Counted from the stretch's first letter, positions 1 to 5,773 are shown. The stretch: DNA of 7,286 bases from JAEUPI01 sp035764445 (GCA_035764445.1 DASTZF010000211.1:1-7286); one strand, 5' to 3'. Numbers and translations: made by a program. Notes: a model not told the origin generated them from the sequence alone.

Positions 1-258
1 GCCAGCCGCATGTGCGATCGGTGGGCCCAGGGCCGTGGCCAACGTGCGCGGCGTGTGCATGCGCGGCAGCCATTTCGCATCGATGGCCAGCGCACGCCGC
101 GCGGGCCCGATGAGGTCGGCGAACGGCACCAACAGCACGGCGTCGGCGGCTTGCAGCTCTCGCTGCGCGAGCCAACTGCGAGCGGCCTCGGCCACCGATC
201 GCCACAACTGCGCAGGCCGCACGGCAGGGGTCAGCGCAATCGTCTCAATCGTTCGCAT
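1..258 (-). CDS. N-terminus of a probable AddB-like / PD-(D/E)XK-family exonuclease (partial, runs off the left edge)
   Basis: An open frame of 86 codons without a stop starts at ATG 258-256 and leaves the window at base 1. The peptide begins MRTIETIALTPAVRPAQLW and contains AADAVLLVPFADLIGPARRAL (residues 38-58) followed by WLPRMHTPRTLA. This pattern is a predicted beta strand ending in a 'VPF' segment, then a helix, then a short 'P+..T' strand. It resembles the N-terminal domain of the AddB/RecB-like nucleases that betaproteobacteria often carry beside trxA and rho. Such proteins pair with an AddA-type helicase to process double-strand DNA ends for recombination. The nuclease domain itself would lie outside the window, so no catalytic residue can be checked. 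The gene is divergent from trxA, with 98 bp between the two starts. No good ribosome binding site precedes the ATG; an in-frame TTG lies two codons upstream. I am fairly sure it is coding and moderately sure of the family. Confidence 0.62.
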   Translation of the reverse strand, partial: MRTIETIALTPAVRPAQLWRSVAEAARSWLAQRELQAADAVLLVPFADLIGPARRALAIDAKWLPRMHTPRTLATALGPPIAHAAG

Positions 259-346
259 AGGCAAAGCGCATTGTGCGTCGACGGGTAAGGGCAACCCCGA
301 TGTGTCAGAATCGCTGCGCGCTGGCCGCCTGCGGCCGCGCCGCCCC

Positions 347-352
347 AGGAGG
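347..352 (+). promoter_or_regulatory. Strong ribosome binding site of trxA
   Basis: AGGAGG lies four bases upstream of ATG 357 (the run continues as AGGAGGGACC). It decides the trxA start against an in-frame GTG-like start at 273, which would add 28 residues unlike thioredoxin. A GC hairpin (GGCCG, loop CCTG, CGGCC; 323-336) sits ten bases upstream of it. Confidence 0.85.
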
Positions 353-356
353 GACC

Positions 357-686
357 ATGAGCAGTGAATTGATCAAGCACGTCTCCGATGCGTCGTTCGA
401 CAGCGATGTGCTGAAGTCCGACAAGCCGGTGCTGGTTGACTACTGGGCCGAATGGTGCGGGCCGTGCAAGATGATCGCTCCGATCCTCGACGAAGCCGCC
501 AAGGACTATGGTGGCCGCCTGCAGATCGCCAAGATGAACGTCGACGAGAACCACGACGTGCCGGCAAAGTTCGGCATTCGCGGCATTCCGACGCTGATGC
601 TCTTCAAGGACGGTCAACTGGCCGCTACCAAGGTCGGCGCGCTGTCGAAATCACAATTGACCGCCTTCCTCGACGGTCATCTATAA
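357..686 (+). CDS. trxA: Thioredoxin 1
   Basis: This encodes a 109-residue thioredoxin, the usual length for bacterial TrxA. It is a cytoplasmic dithiol carrier that reduces protein disulfides, donates electrons to enzymes such as ribonucleotide reductase and methionine sulfoxide reductase, and is itself reduced by thioredoxin reductase. The catalytic motif WCGPC is at residues 33-37 (Cys34, Cys37). The buried acid is Asp28 in VDYW, and the cis-proline loop GIPT has Pro78. Lys59 in AKMNVD matches the conserved lysine that pairs with the buried Asp. All functional residues are present. Family members often have Phe where this protein has Tyr29. The start is set by the strong AGGAGG at 347-352. 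The gene is followed by rho 213 bp downstream, an old and widespread neighbourhood that also exists in E. coli. No terminator separates them, so read-through into rho is likely in addition to the promoter at the end of trxA. Confidence 0.97.
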   Translation: MSSELIKHVSDASFDSDVLKSDKPVLVDYWAEWCGPCKMIAPILDEAAKDYGGRLQIAKMNVDENHDVPAKFGIRGIPTLMLFKDGQLAATKVGALSKSQLTAFLDGHL

Positions 687-687
687 T
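657..687 (+). promoter_or_regulatory. Predicted sigma-70 promoter for rho, overlapping the end of trxA
   Basis: TTGACC (657-662) matches the -35 consensus at five of six positions. TATAAT (682-687) is a perfect -10. The spacer is 19 bp, longer than the ideal 17 but within the functional range. The -10 contains the trxA stop codon TAA (684-686), so the promoter is embedded in the last codons of trxA. A perfect TATAAT is rare in DNA of this GC content. Transcription would start near 694. The position matches E. coli, where the rho promoter also lies just behind trxA. Assignment is by motif only. Confidence 0.62.
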
Positions 688-899
688 CCTTCCCAATTGT
701 GGCGCCAGGGGCCAACAGCCTCGAGGCCGCCGCCCCAAGATTGCCGCCGCGCCAGTTGATTCCAGGCGCGGTCTCCGGCCCCTCCCGACGCATCGTTGAT
801 CGCCCTGCAATCGCGGGGCGCTGATGCCGCGGGGTCGGACCCTTCCGGTCGCAGCCCTGCAGGCATCGGGCCCGACCCTCAGCCACCTTTGTCATCACG
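688..899 (+). promoter_or_regulatory. C-rich rho leader, candidate autoregulatory region
   Basis: This 212-base stretch between trxA and rho has no credible gene. By hand count from 687 to 899 it contains about 86 C against 62 G. The last 29 bases before the rho start are especially C-rich and G-poor (about 14 C, 4 G). C-rich, G-poor RNA is what Rho loads on, and E. coli rho is known to be autogenously attenuated within a leader of similar length. An inverted repeat GGGTCGG (832-838) / CCGACCC (872-878) could close a long hairpin ending 21 bases before the start codon, with the palindrome CCTGCAGG (856-863) inside it. No recognisable Shine-Dalgarno precedes ATG 900. The autoregulation call is inference from layout and composition. 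Confidence 0.45.
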
Positions 900-2165
900 A
901 TGCATCTGTCTGAACTGAAGGCGCAACACGTCTCCGCGCTCATCAAAATGGGCGAGGAATTGGAGATCGAGAACGTCGCTCGCATGCGCAAGCAGGAGCT
1001 GATGTTCGCGATCATGAAGAAGCGCGCCAAAGGCGGCGAGCAGGTGTTCGGCGACGGCGTGCTCGAGGTGCTGCCCGACGGCTTCGGCTTCCTGCGATCG
1101 ATCGACACCAGCTACATGGCGTCGACCGACGACATCTATCTCAGCCCCAGCCAGATCCGCCGCTTCAACCTGCACACCGGCGACATGGTCGAAGGCGAGG
1201 TGCGGGTGCCCAAGGATGGCGAACGCTACTTCGCGCTGGTCAAGGTCGACAAGGTCAACGGCCTGACGCCCGAGGAGAGCAAGCACAAGATCATGTTCGA
1301 GAACCTGACGCCGCTGTTCCCGAAGGAGCAGTTCAGGCTCGAACGCGACATCAAGGCCAGCGAAGAGAACATCACCTGCCGCATCATCGACCTGATCGCG
1401 CCGATCGGCAAAGGCCAGCGCGCGCTGCTCGTCTCGCAGCCCAAGAGCGGCAAGACGATCATGATGCAGCACCTGGCGCACGCGATCGTCGCCAACTATC
1501 CCGACGTGCACCTGATCGTGCTGCTGGTCGACGAGCGGCCCGAGGAAGTGACCGAGATGGTGCGCACCGTGCGCGGCGAGGTCATCTCCTCCACCTTCGA
1601 CGAGCCGGCGGCGCGCCACGTGCAGGTGGCCGAGATGGTGATCGAGCGCGCCAAGCGCCTGGTCGAGTTGAAGAAGGACGTCGTGATCCTGCTCGACTCG
1701 ATCACCCGCCCGGCGCGCGCCTACAACAATGTGCTGCCGTCCTCGGGCAAGGTGCTGACCGGCGGCGTCGACGCCAACGCGCTGCAGAGGCCCAAGCGCT
1801 TCTTCGGCGCCGCGCGCAATGTCGAGGAAGGCGGCTCGCTGACCATCATCGGCACCGCGCTGATCGACACCGGCTCCAAGATGGACGAGGTGATCTACGA
1901 GGAGTTCAAGGGCACCGGCAACTGCGAGATCCATCTCGACCGCCGCATGTCGGAGAAGCGCGTCTACCCGTCGATCCTGCTCAACAAGAGCGGCACCCGG
2001 CGCGAGGAGCTGCTGCTGAAGCCCGAGATCCTGCAGAAGACCTGGATCCTGCGCAAACTGCTCTATCCGATGGACGAGATCGAGGCGATGGAATTCATCC
2101 TCGACAAGATGAAGTCCAGCAAGAACAACCTGGACTTTTTCGACATGATGCGCAGGGGTGGGTGA
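900..2165 (+). CDS. rho: Transcription termination factor Rho
   Basis: This encodes a 421-residue protein, close to the 419 of E. coli Rho. Rho is a homohexameric RNA-dependent ATPase and helicase that binds C-rich nascent RNA and releases RNA polymerase. The N-terminal RNA-binding domain (residues 1-125) includes the RNP1-like DGFGFLRS (60-67). The ATPase core follows: Walker A QPKSGKT (180-186, Lys185/Thr186), catalytic Glu212 in VDERPEE, Walker B VVILLD (261-266), the Q-loop region SSGKVLTGGVDANAL (281-295), the R-loop region FKGTGN (336-341), and the arginine-finger region SGTRREEL (364-371). The C-terminus FFDMMRRGG is typical. Some residues differ from what I remember as near-invariant in the family: Gln180 where Pro is usual, Pro271 in SITRPARAY where Leu is usual, and Gly318 in IIGTA where Ala is usual. 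The start aligns with family members (MHLSELK), although no clear Shine-Dalgarno is visible. It lies between trxA and rpmE2 on the same strand. Confidence 0.98.
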   Translation: MHLSELKAQHVSALIKMGEELEIENVARMRKQELMFAIMKKRAKGGEQVFGDGVLEVLPDGFGFLRSIDTSYMASTDDIYLSPSQIRRFNLHTGDMVEGEVRVPKDGERYFALVKVDKVNGLTPEESKHKIMFENLTPLFPKEQFRLERDIKASEENITCRIIDLIAPIGKGQRALLVSQPKSGKTIMMQHLAHAIVANYPDVHLIVLLVDERPEEVTEMVRTVRGEVISSTFDEPAARHVQVAEMVIERAKRLVELKKDVVILLDSITRPARAYNNVLPSSGKVLTGGVDANALQRPKRFFGAARNVEEGGSLTIIGTALIDTGSKMDEVIYEEFKGTGNCEIHLDRRMSEKRVYPSILLNKSGTRREELLLKPEILQKTWILRKLLYPMDEIEAMEFILDKMKSSKNNLDFFDMMRRGG

Positions 2166-2210
2166 GGCTGGACGTGAACGAGTCCCTGCGGACGCGCGAA
2201 CGCCTTGCGA

Positions 2211-2250
2211 GCACCCACCGGCTTGCAAGCCGATGGCCCGGGTGCCCGGC
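2211..2250 (+). repeat. Nested inverted repeats between rho and rpmE2
   Basis: The perfect 14-bp palindrome CGGCTTGCAAGCCG (2219-2232) is enclosed by the outer arms GCACCC (2211-2216) and GGGTGC (2240-2245). A competing short hairpin CCGGG/CCCGG occupies 2238-2249. It starts 46 bp after the rho stop codon and ends just before the TATAAT of rpmE2. No T-run follows, so it is not a classical intrinsic terminator. It could be an RNA 3' end structure for rho mRNA or an operator upstream of the rpmE2 promoter. Sequence alone cannot decide. Confidence 0.5.
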
Positions 2251-2253
2251 AGC

Positions 2254-2259
2254 TATAAT
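2254..2259 (+). promoter_or_regulatory. Predicted -10 element of the rpmE2 promoter
   Basis: This is a perfect TATAAT within CTATAATCC, a 9-mer also found at the predicted rho promoter (681-689). At a 17-bp spacing the -35 position (2231-2236, CGATGG) is poor; the nearest TTGCAA (2223-2228) is 25 bp away and lies inside the palindrome. The promoter may therefore depend on an activator or be weak. Initiation would fall near 2266, giving a leader of roughly 68 nt before rpmE2. That leader holds a small inverted repeat, GTCGG (2299-2303) / CCGAC (2314-2318). Confidence 0.5.
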
Positions 2260-2333
2260 CCCCGCCTCTCCAAAACCGGAAAGTGCATGCGCCCGAGGGT
2301 CGGCATGTGGCTCCCGACATCAGTGAGCACACC

Positions 2334-2594
2334 ATGAAACAAGGCATCCACCCCGAGTATCGCGAGGTCTGCTTCCAGGACCTGTCCAACGGCTTCAAGT
2401 TCGTCACCCGTTCGTGTCTGCAGACGAAAGAGACGATCACGATGGACGACGGTCGCGAGCTGCCGCTGGTCAAGCTCGAGACGACCAGCGAATCGCACCC
2501 CTTCTACACCGGCACTCAAAAGAGCGTCGACAACCTCGGCGGCCGGGTCGAGAAGTTCCGCAACAAGTTCGCCCGCGTCGGCATCAAGAAGTGA
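2334..2594 (+). CDS. rpmE2: Ribosomal protein L31, type B (zinc-independent)
   Basis: This encodes an 86-residue protein of the large ribosomal subunit; L31 helps form a bridge between the 50S and 30S subunits. The start MKQGIHPEYREV and the core SHPFYTGTQ (residues 56-64) with GGRVEKFRNKF (70-80) are diagnostic for L31. The zinc-binding cysteine cluster of the C+ type (two CxC/CxxC pairs) is missing. There are only two isolated cysteines, Cys13 and Cys28, which identifies the C- or RpmE2 form that works without zinc. The start at 2334 fits the family. An in-frame GTG at 2283 would add 17 residues with no family similarity. The Shine-Dalgarno is weak (GTGAG at 2323-2327, six bases away). In bacteria with both forms, RpmE2 is often induced under zinc limitation, but no Zur-like operator is recognisable here. 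The gene follows rho by 168 bp, has its own predicted promoter, and ends in a strong terminator. Confidence 0.96.
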   Translation: MKQGIHPEYREVCFQDLSNGFKFVTRSCLQTKETITMDDGRELPLVKLETTSESHPFYTGTQKSVDNLGGRVEKFRNKFARVGIKK

Positions 2595-2613
2595 GCCGCA
2601 CGCCGGCATCCGC

Positions 2614-2640
2614 AAAAGGCAGCTTCGGCTGCCCTTTTTG
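2614..2640 (+). terminator. Intrinsic terminator of rpmE2 (and of trxA-rho-rpmE2 read-through)
   Basis: A perfect six-pair stem GGCAGC (2618-2623) / GCTGCC (2628-2633) closes the very stable tetraloop TTCG as C(UUCG)G. It is preceded by AAAA and followed by CTTTTTG. It starts about 20 bases after the rpmE2 stop codon. This is a canonical Rho-independent terminator on the plus strand. Confidence 0.93.
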
Positions 2641-2684
2641 TTTGGTTCCGGCATCACGTCGCTGCGCGACATGAGCCTCCACCG

Positions 2685-2705
2685 CAACGGCCCCGGGGGC
2701 CGTTG
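2685..2705. repeat. Strong GC hairpin between rpmE2 and the glycosyltransferase gene
   Basis: The ten-base arms CAACGGCCCC (2685-2694) and GGGGCCGTTG (2696-2705) are perfectly complementary around a single G. In RNA the innermost pairs would open to form the loop. No T-tract follows on either strand, so it is at best a backup or Rho-assisted terminator. It ends 41 bases before the likely start of the next gene, so it could also affect that gene's 5' leader. It may be a dispersed genomic palindrome, which cannot be judged from one copy. Confidence 0.6.
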
Positions 2706-2746
2706 TGCCTGCGCGACGCGCTTGCGGGTTGCGGCATGATCGACGG

Positions 2747-4444
2747 GTGAACTCGAGCCCGGCGCCGATCCCCGCCCTCGTCACCAGCGACGCGGCGCGC
2801 AGGCTGCCGCGCGTGGCGCTGCTGCTGCTGTGTGCGGCGTACGTGTTGCCAGGCGTGTTCGGCCGCGATCCATGGAAGAACGCCGACCTCACCGCGTTCG
2901 GGCAGATGCTGGCGATGGCCGAGGGGCGCACGTCGTGGCTGGTGCCCGCGCTCGGCGGCGTACCGACCGACTCGTCCCCACTGCCCCACTGGTTGGGTGC
3001 TGCGTTCATCGCACTGACCTCGCCCTGGCTCGACCCGTCGCTGGCGGTGCGCATTCCGTTCGCACTGCTGCTGTCGCTGACACTGACCGCCTTGTGGTAC
3101 GCATGCTTTGCGCTCGCTCGCACCGAGGCCGCGCAGCCGCTGCCGTTCGCGTTCGGTGGCGAGGCGCAGGGGGTGGACTACGCACGCGCGATCGCCGACG
3201 CATCGATCCTCGCGTTGGTGGCGACGCTCGGGCTGCTGCAGCTCGGTCACGAGACGACGCCCGAGCTCGTCCAGCTGGCCGCGGTGGCGGTGGCGCAATG
3301 GGCACTTGCGGTGGCGCCCTACCACCCTGGGCGAGCACGCACAGGCATCGTGCTGTCGCTGCCGACCCTGGCGTGCAGCGGCGCCCCGACGATGGCCGCC
3401 GTGCTCGGTGTCGCCGGGGTAGCGATTTGCGCACGCTCCACCTACGCCGGGGTGAATCGCTTCGGCTGGTGGGTTGCGGCGTCGACCCTGCTCGCCTGCG
3501 CAACGGCGTGGCTGCTTGGCCAGTGGGCCTGGCGTGTCACGCCTCCGAACGCGCCGATTCAGCTGCTGCACATCGCGCGCCAGTGGCTGTGGTTCCTGTG
3601 GCCGTCGTGGCTGCTGGCGCTGTATGCGCTGTGGCGGTGGCGCCGCTTCCTCACGCGACGGCACGTGTCCATTCCGTTGTCGGTGCTGATCACCGCGCTG
3701 GTGGCCAACGTGCTGATGGGCGGCTCCGATCGCGCGCTGATGCTCGGCCTGCCCGGCGTCGCGGTGCTGGCCGCGTTCGCGCTGCCGACGCTGAATCGCA
3801 GCACCAGTTCGGCGATCGACTGGTTCTCGGTCTTCTTCTTCACGCTGCTGGCGCTGTGGGTGTGGGTCATCTACATCGCGATGCAAACCGGCGTGCCCGC
3901 CAAGCCGGCGGCCAACGTGGCGAAGCTGGCGCCCGGCTTCGAGCCGCACTTCGCGTGGCTGCCGCTGATCGTCGCGACCGTGGCGACGCTCGCTTGGCTG
4001 TGGCTGGTGCGCTGGCGCACCGCGCGGCACCGCGCGGCGATCTGGCGCAGCCTCGTGCTGCCCGCCGGCGGCGTGGTGCTCGCCTGGAGCCTGGCGATGA
4101 CGTTGTGGCTGCAGCCGTTGGACTACGCGCGCAGCTATCGCGCCCACGTGGCACTGCTGTCGAAGCACATTCCAGCGGGTGTGTGCATCACCGCACCGGG
4201 GCTGCCGCGCGCACTGACGGCGGCGCTCGAGTACCACGGGCGTTGGCGGGTCGATGCCAGGCCCGAGGCGGCCGCCATCGGCGAATGTCCGGTGTGGGTC
4301 AAGGCGGGTACGGTCGGCCACCCGCCTGAGACGCCTGCCGGCTGGCAGGCGATTGCGATCGAACGCCGGCCGACCGACAAGGACGAGGTCACCGGCGTGT
4401 ACCGCCGCATCGGTGCGGCGGTGGGCACCGCGGCGTCGCAGTGA
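2747..4444 (+). CDS. Polytopic membrane glycosyltransferase, ArnT/PMT-like (GT39-type)
   Basis: About 565 residues with roughly 12-13 hydrophobic segments (residues about 22-38, 105-125, 155-190, 242-258, 309-322, 332-347, 358-380, 404-420 and 437-455, among others) indicate an inner-membrane protein. After the first segment comes GRDPWKNADLTAFGQML (39-55), matching the first periplasmic loop of PMT/ArnT-type enzymes, which carries the catalytic acid; Asp41 or Asp47 is the candidate. Then follow SPLPHWLGAAFIAL (77-90) and AVRIPFALLL (100-109), the usual GT39 signature of a short helix pair and an 'RIP/RLP' turn. The C-terminal part, from about residue 460, is soluble and probably periplasmic. 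Relatives transfer sugars from polyprenyl-phosphate donors to lipid A, protein or other acceptors; the substrate here is unknown. The start is uncertain. I chose GTG 2747, giving MNSSPAPIPALV; GTG 2705 would place the N-terminus on a hairpin, and GTG 2813 would cut into the first membrane segment. No strong Shine-Dalgarno is visible. It lies behind the rpmE2 terminator and converges on phoR. Confidence 0.82.
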   Translation: MNSSPAPIPALVTSDAARRLPRVALLLLCAAYVLPGVFGRDPWKNADLTAFGQMLAMAEGRTSWLVPALGGVPTDSSPLPHWLGAAFIALTSPWLDPSLAVRIPFALLLSLTLTALWYACFALARTEAAQPLPFAFGGEAQGVDYARAIADASILALVATLGLLQLGHETTPELVQLAAVAVAQWALAVAPYHPGRARTGIVLSLPTLACSGAPTMAAVLGVAGVAICARSTYAGVNRFGWWVAASTLLACATAWLLGQWAWRVTPPNAPIQLLHIARQWLWFLWPSWLLALYALWRWRRFLTRRHVSIPLSVLITALVANVLMGGSDRALMLGLPGVAVLAAFALPTLNRSTSSAIDWFSVFFFTLLALWVWVIYIAMQTGVPAKPAANVAKLAPGFEPHFAWLPLIVATVATLAWLWLVRWRTARHRAAIWRSLVLPAGGVVLAWSLAMTLWLQPLDYARSYRAHVALLSKHIPAGVCITAPGLPRALTAALEYHGRWRVDARPEAAAIGECPVWVKAGTVGHPPETPAGWQAIAIERRPTDKDEVTGVYRRIGAAVGTAASQ

Positions 4445-4454
4445 CCGCGCTCGC

Positions 4455-5759
4455 TCAGCGCACGCGCGACGGCGGCAGCACCAGGCGAAACGTCGAACCC
4501 TTGCCCGGCTCGCTGTCGACGCTCAGCTCGCCGCCGTGACGTTGTGCGGTGTGCTTGGCGATCGCCAGGCCGAGCCCGGTGCCGCCGCTGCTGCGCGAGC
4601 GCCCGTCGTCGACGCGGTAGAAGCGTTCGCCGAGCCGCGGCAAGTGCTCGCGCGCGATGCCGATGCCGGTGTCGCGCACCTCGAACACGCCCGCGCCCTG
4701 CGCACGGCGCTGCCACGACACCGTGACGCGGCCGCCGGCCGGCGTGTAGCGCACGGCATTGCTCACCAGGTTGAGCAGCGCGCCGTACAGCTCCGATTCG
4801 TTGCCGGCCACCGCGCCGTCGGCACCCTCGAACACCAGCTCGTGACGGCCGGCGGATAGCGCCTGCGCATCGGCCTGCACGCGGCGCAGCAGGACCTGAA
4901 GATCGACCCACTGGTCAACCGGCGGGCGTGGGCCACCTTCGAGTTGCGCCAAGGTCAGCAGATCGTCGAGCAGGCCGCGCATGCGGTCGGTCTGTTCCTT
5001 CATCAGCTCGAGCACGCGGCGCCGCTCCGGCGGTGTCAACTCGATCTGGCTCATCGTGTCGATAAAGCCGGCCAGCACCGTCAGCGGCGTGCGGATCTCG
5101 TGCGACGCGTTGGCGACGAAGTCGCGCCGCATCTCGTCGGTGCGCAGACGTTCGGTCACGTCCTGCGTGATCAGCAGCACCCGTCCGTCGCCATGCGGCC
5201 GCACCCACGCGGCCAGTGCGCCACGGCGCGCCGGAATGGCGAAGGTCAGTGCCTCGTCGTCCTTGCGCGCCTGCAGGTGCGCGACGAACGCCGGTACGCG
5301 AATCAGGTTGGTCAACGGCTGTCCGAGGTCACGCACCGGGTCGATGCCCAGGTGATCGGCCGCCGTCGAGTTGCACCACTCGATGCGGTCGGCAGCGTCG
5401 AGCAGGATCACGCCGTTAGGCGACGCCTCGATCGCCGACAGGAACTGCGCCATGCGCTCGCGCTCGTGCTGCAGCTCGAGTTCGCGCGCACGCAGCGCGC
5501 GCTCCATGCGATAGCCGAGTTCACCCCAGAAGCCGGTGTCGCGCGGCGCATTGGCGGTTTGCGATCCGCGCAGCCACGCCATCAGATGCCCGGCGCGCAG
5601 CGCATCGCGCGCCGCCACCAGCACCAGCCCCAGCAACGCGCCGGCGATCGCCCAGCCGGTGGTCGGCAGGCGCAGCATCGAAGCCACCAGCAGTCCGAGC
5701 AGCGAGACGGCAGCGGCGGCTGCAGCCGCGATCAACAGGCGGGGCAACAACCAGATCAT
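4455..5759 (-). CDS. phoR: Phosphate regulon sensor histidine kinase PhoR
   Basis: This encodes a 434-residue sensor kinase (E. coli PhoR has 431) that phosphorylates PhoB when phosphate is scarce. Two membrane segments (about 5-28 and 35-51) are joined by a very short loop. There is thus no periplasmic sensor domain, as expected for PhoR, which reads the Pst transporter through PhoU. A charged linker containing GFWGELGYRMERAL (76-89) leads to a PAS domain (about 105-203). The H-box FVANASHEIRTPLT has His220. The ATPase domain shows the N-box NLVSNAVRYTP (330-340), G1 box DTGIGI (363-368), the F-box region ERFYRVD (378-384) and G2 box GGTGLGL (392-398). All catalytic motifs are intact. I chose ATG 5759; an in-frame GTG at 5765 adds two residues. 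GGAG (complement of 5770-5773) lies ten bases from the ATG but only four from the GTG. It is the last gene of phoU-phoB-phoR, and its stop codon faces the glycosyltransferase stop across 10 bp. Confidence 0.95.
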   Translation of the reverse strand: MIWLLPRLLIAAAAAAAVSLLGLLVASMLRLPTTGWAIAGALLGLVLVAARDALRAGHLMAWLRGSQTANAPRDTGFWGELGYRMERALRARELELQHERERMAQFLSAIEASPNGVILLDAADRIEWCNSTAADHLGIDPVRDLGQPLTNLIRVPAFVAHLQARKDDEALTFAIPARRGALAAWVRPHGDGRVLLITQDVTERLRTDEMRRDFVANASHEIRTPLTVLAGFIDTMSQIELTPPERRRVLELMKEQTDRMRGLLDDLLTLAQLEGGPRPPVDQWVDLQVLLRRVQADAQALSAGRHELVFEGADGAVAGNESELYGALLNLVSNAVRYTPAGGRVTVSWQRRAQGAGVFEVRDTGIGIAREHLPRLGERFYRVDDGRSRSSGGTGLGLAIAKHTAQRHGGELSVDSEPGKGSTFRLVLPPSRVR

Positions 5760-5769
5760 CGGCACCGCG

Positions 5770-5773
5770 CTCC
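5770..5773 (-). promoter_or_regulatory. Shine-Dalgarno of phoR
   Basis: GGAG on the minus strand lies in the short gap after the phoB stop. It is four bases from GTG 5765 and ten from ATG 5759, which leaves the exact phoR start open by two codons. phoB uses the same ten-base spacing, which slightly favours the ATG. Confidence 0.55.

Noticed and set aside
10..367. Plus-strand frames before trxA
   Set aside because: Low-complexity Arg/Ser/Ala composition. The minus strand in the same stretch reads as a plausible protein.
879..2228. Minus-strand open frame of 449 codons opposite rho
   Set aside because: It mirrors rho exactly, is rich in His/Asp/Leu/Gln as expected from reading GC-rich codons backwards, and shows no domain. 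Rho on the plus strand is certain.
2819..2830. CTG x4 run as a slippage (phase-variation) tract in the glycosyltransferase
   Set aside because: It is a short trinucleotide run within a leucine-rich membrane segment. Slippage would not change the frame.
2654..4321. Minus-strand open frame of 555 codons opposite the glycosyltransferase
   Set aside because: It is dominated by Arg, Gln and His with no recognisable fold, and it runs through the hairpin and intergenic region. The plus frame gives clear membrane segments.
2830..4329. Plus-strand 499-codon frame overlapping the glycosyltransferase in another frame
   Set aside because: It is Arg/Ala-rich shadow sequence without membrane segments or motifs.
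5716..5729. Palindrome GCGGCTGCAGCCGC inside the start of phoR
   Set aside because: It encodes part of the alanine run of the first membrane segment, so codon content explains it. It is not enough to call a regulatory site.
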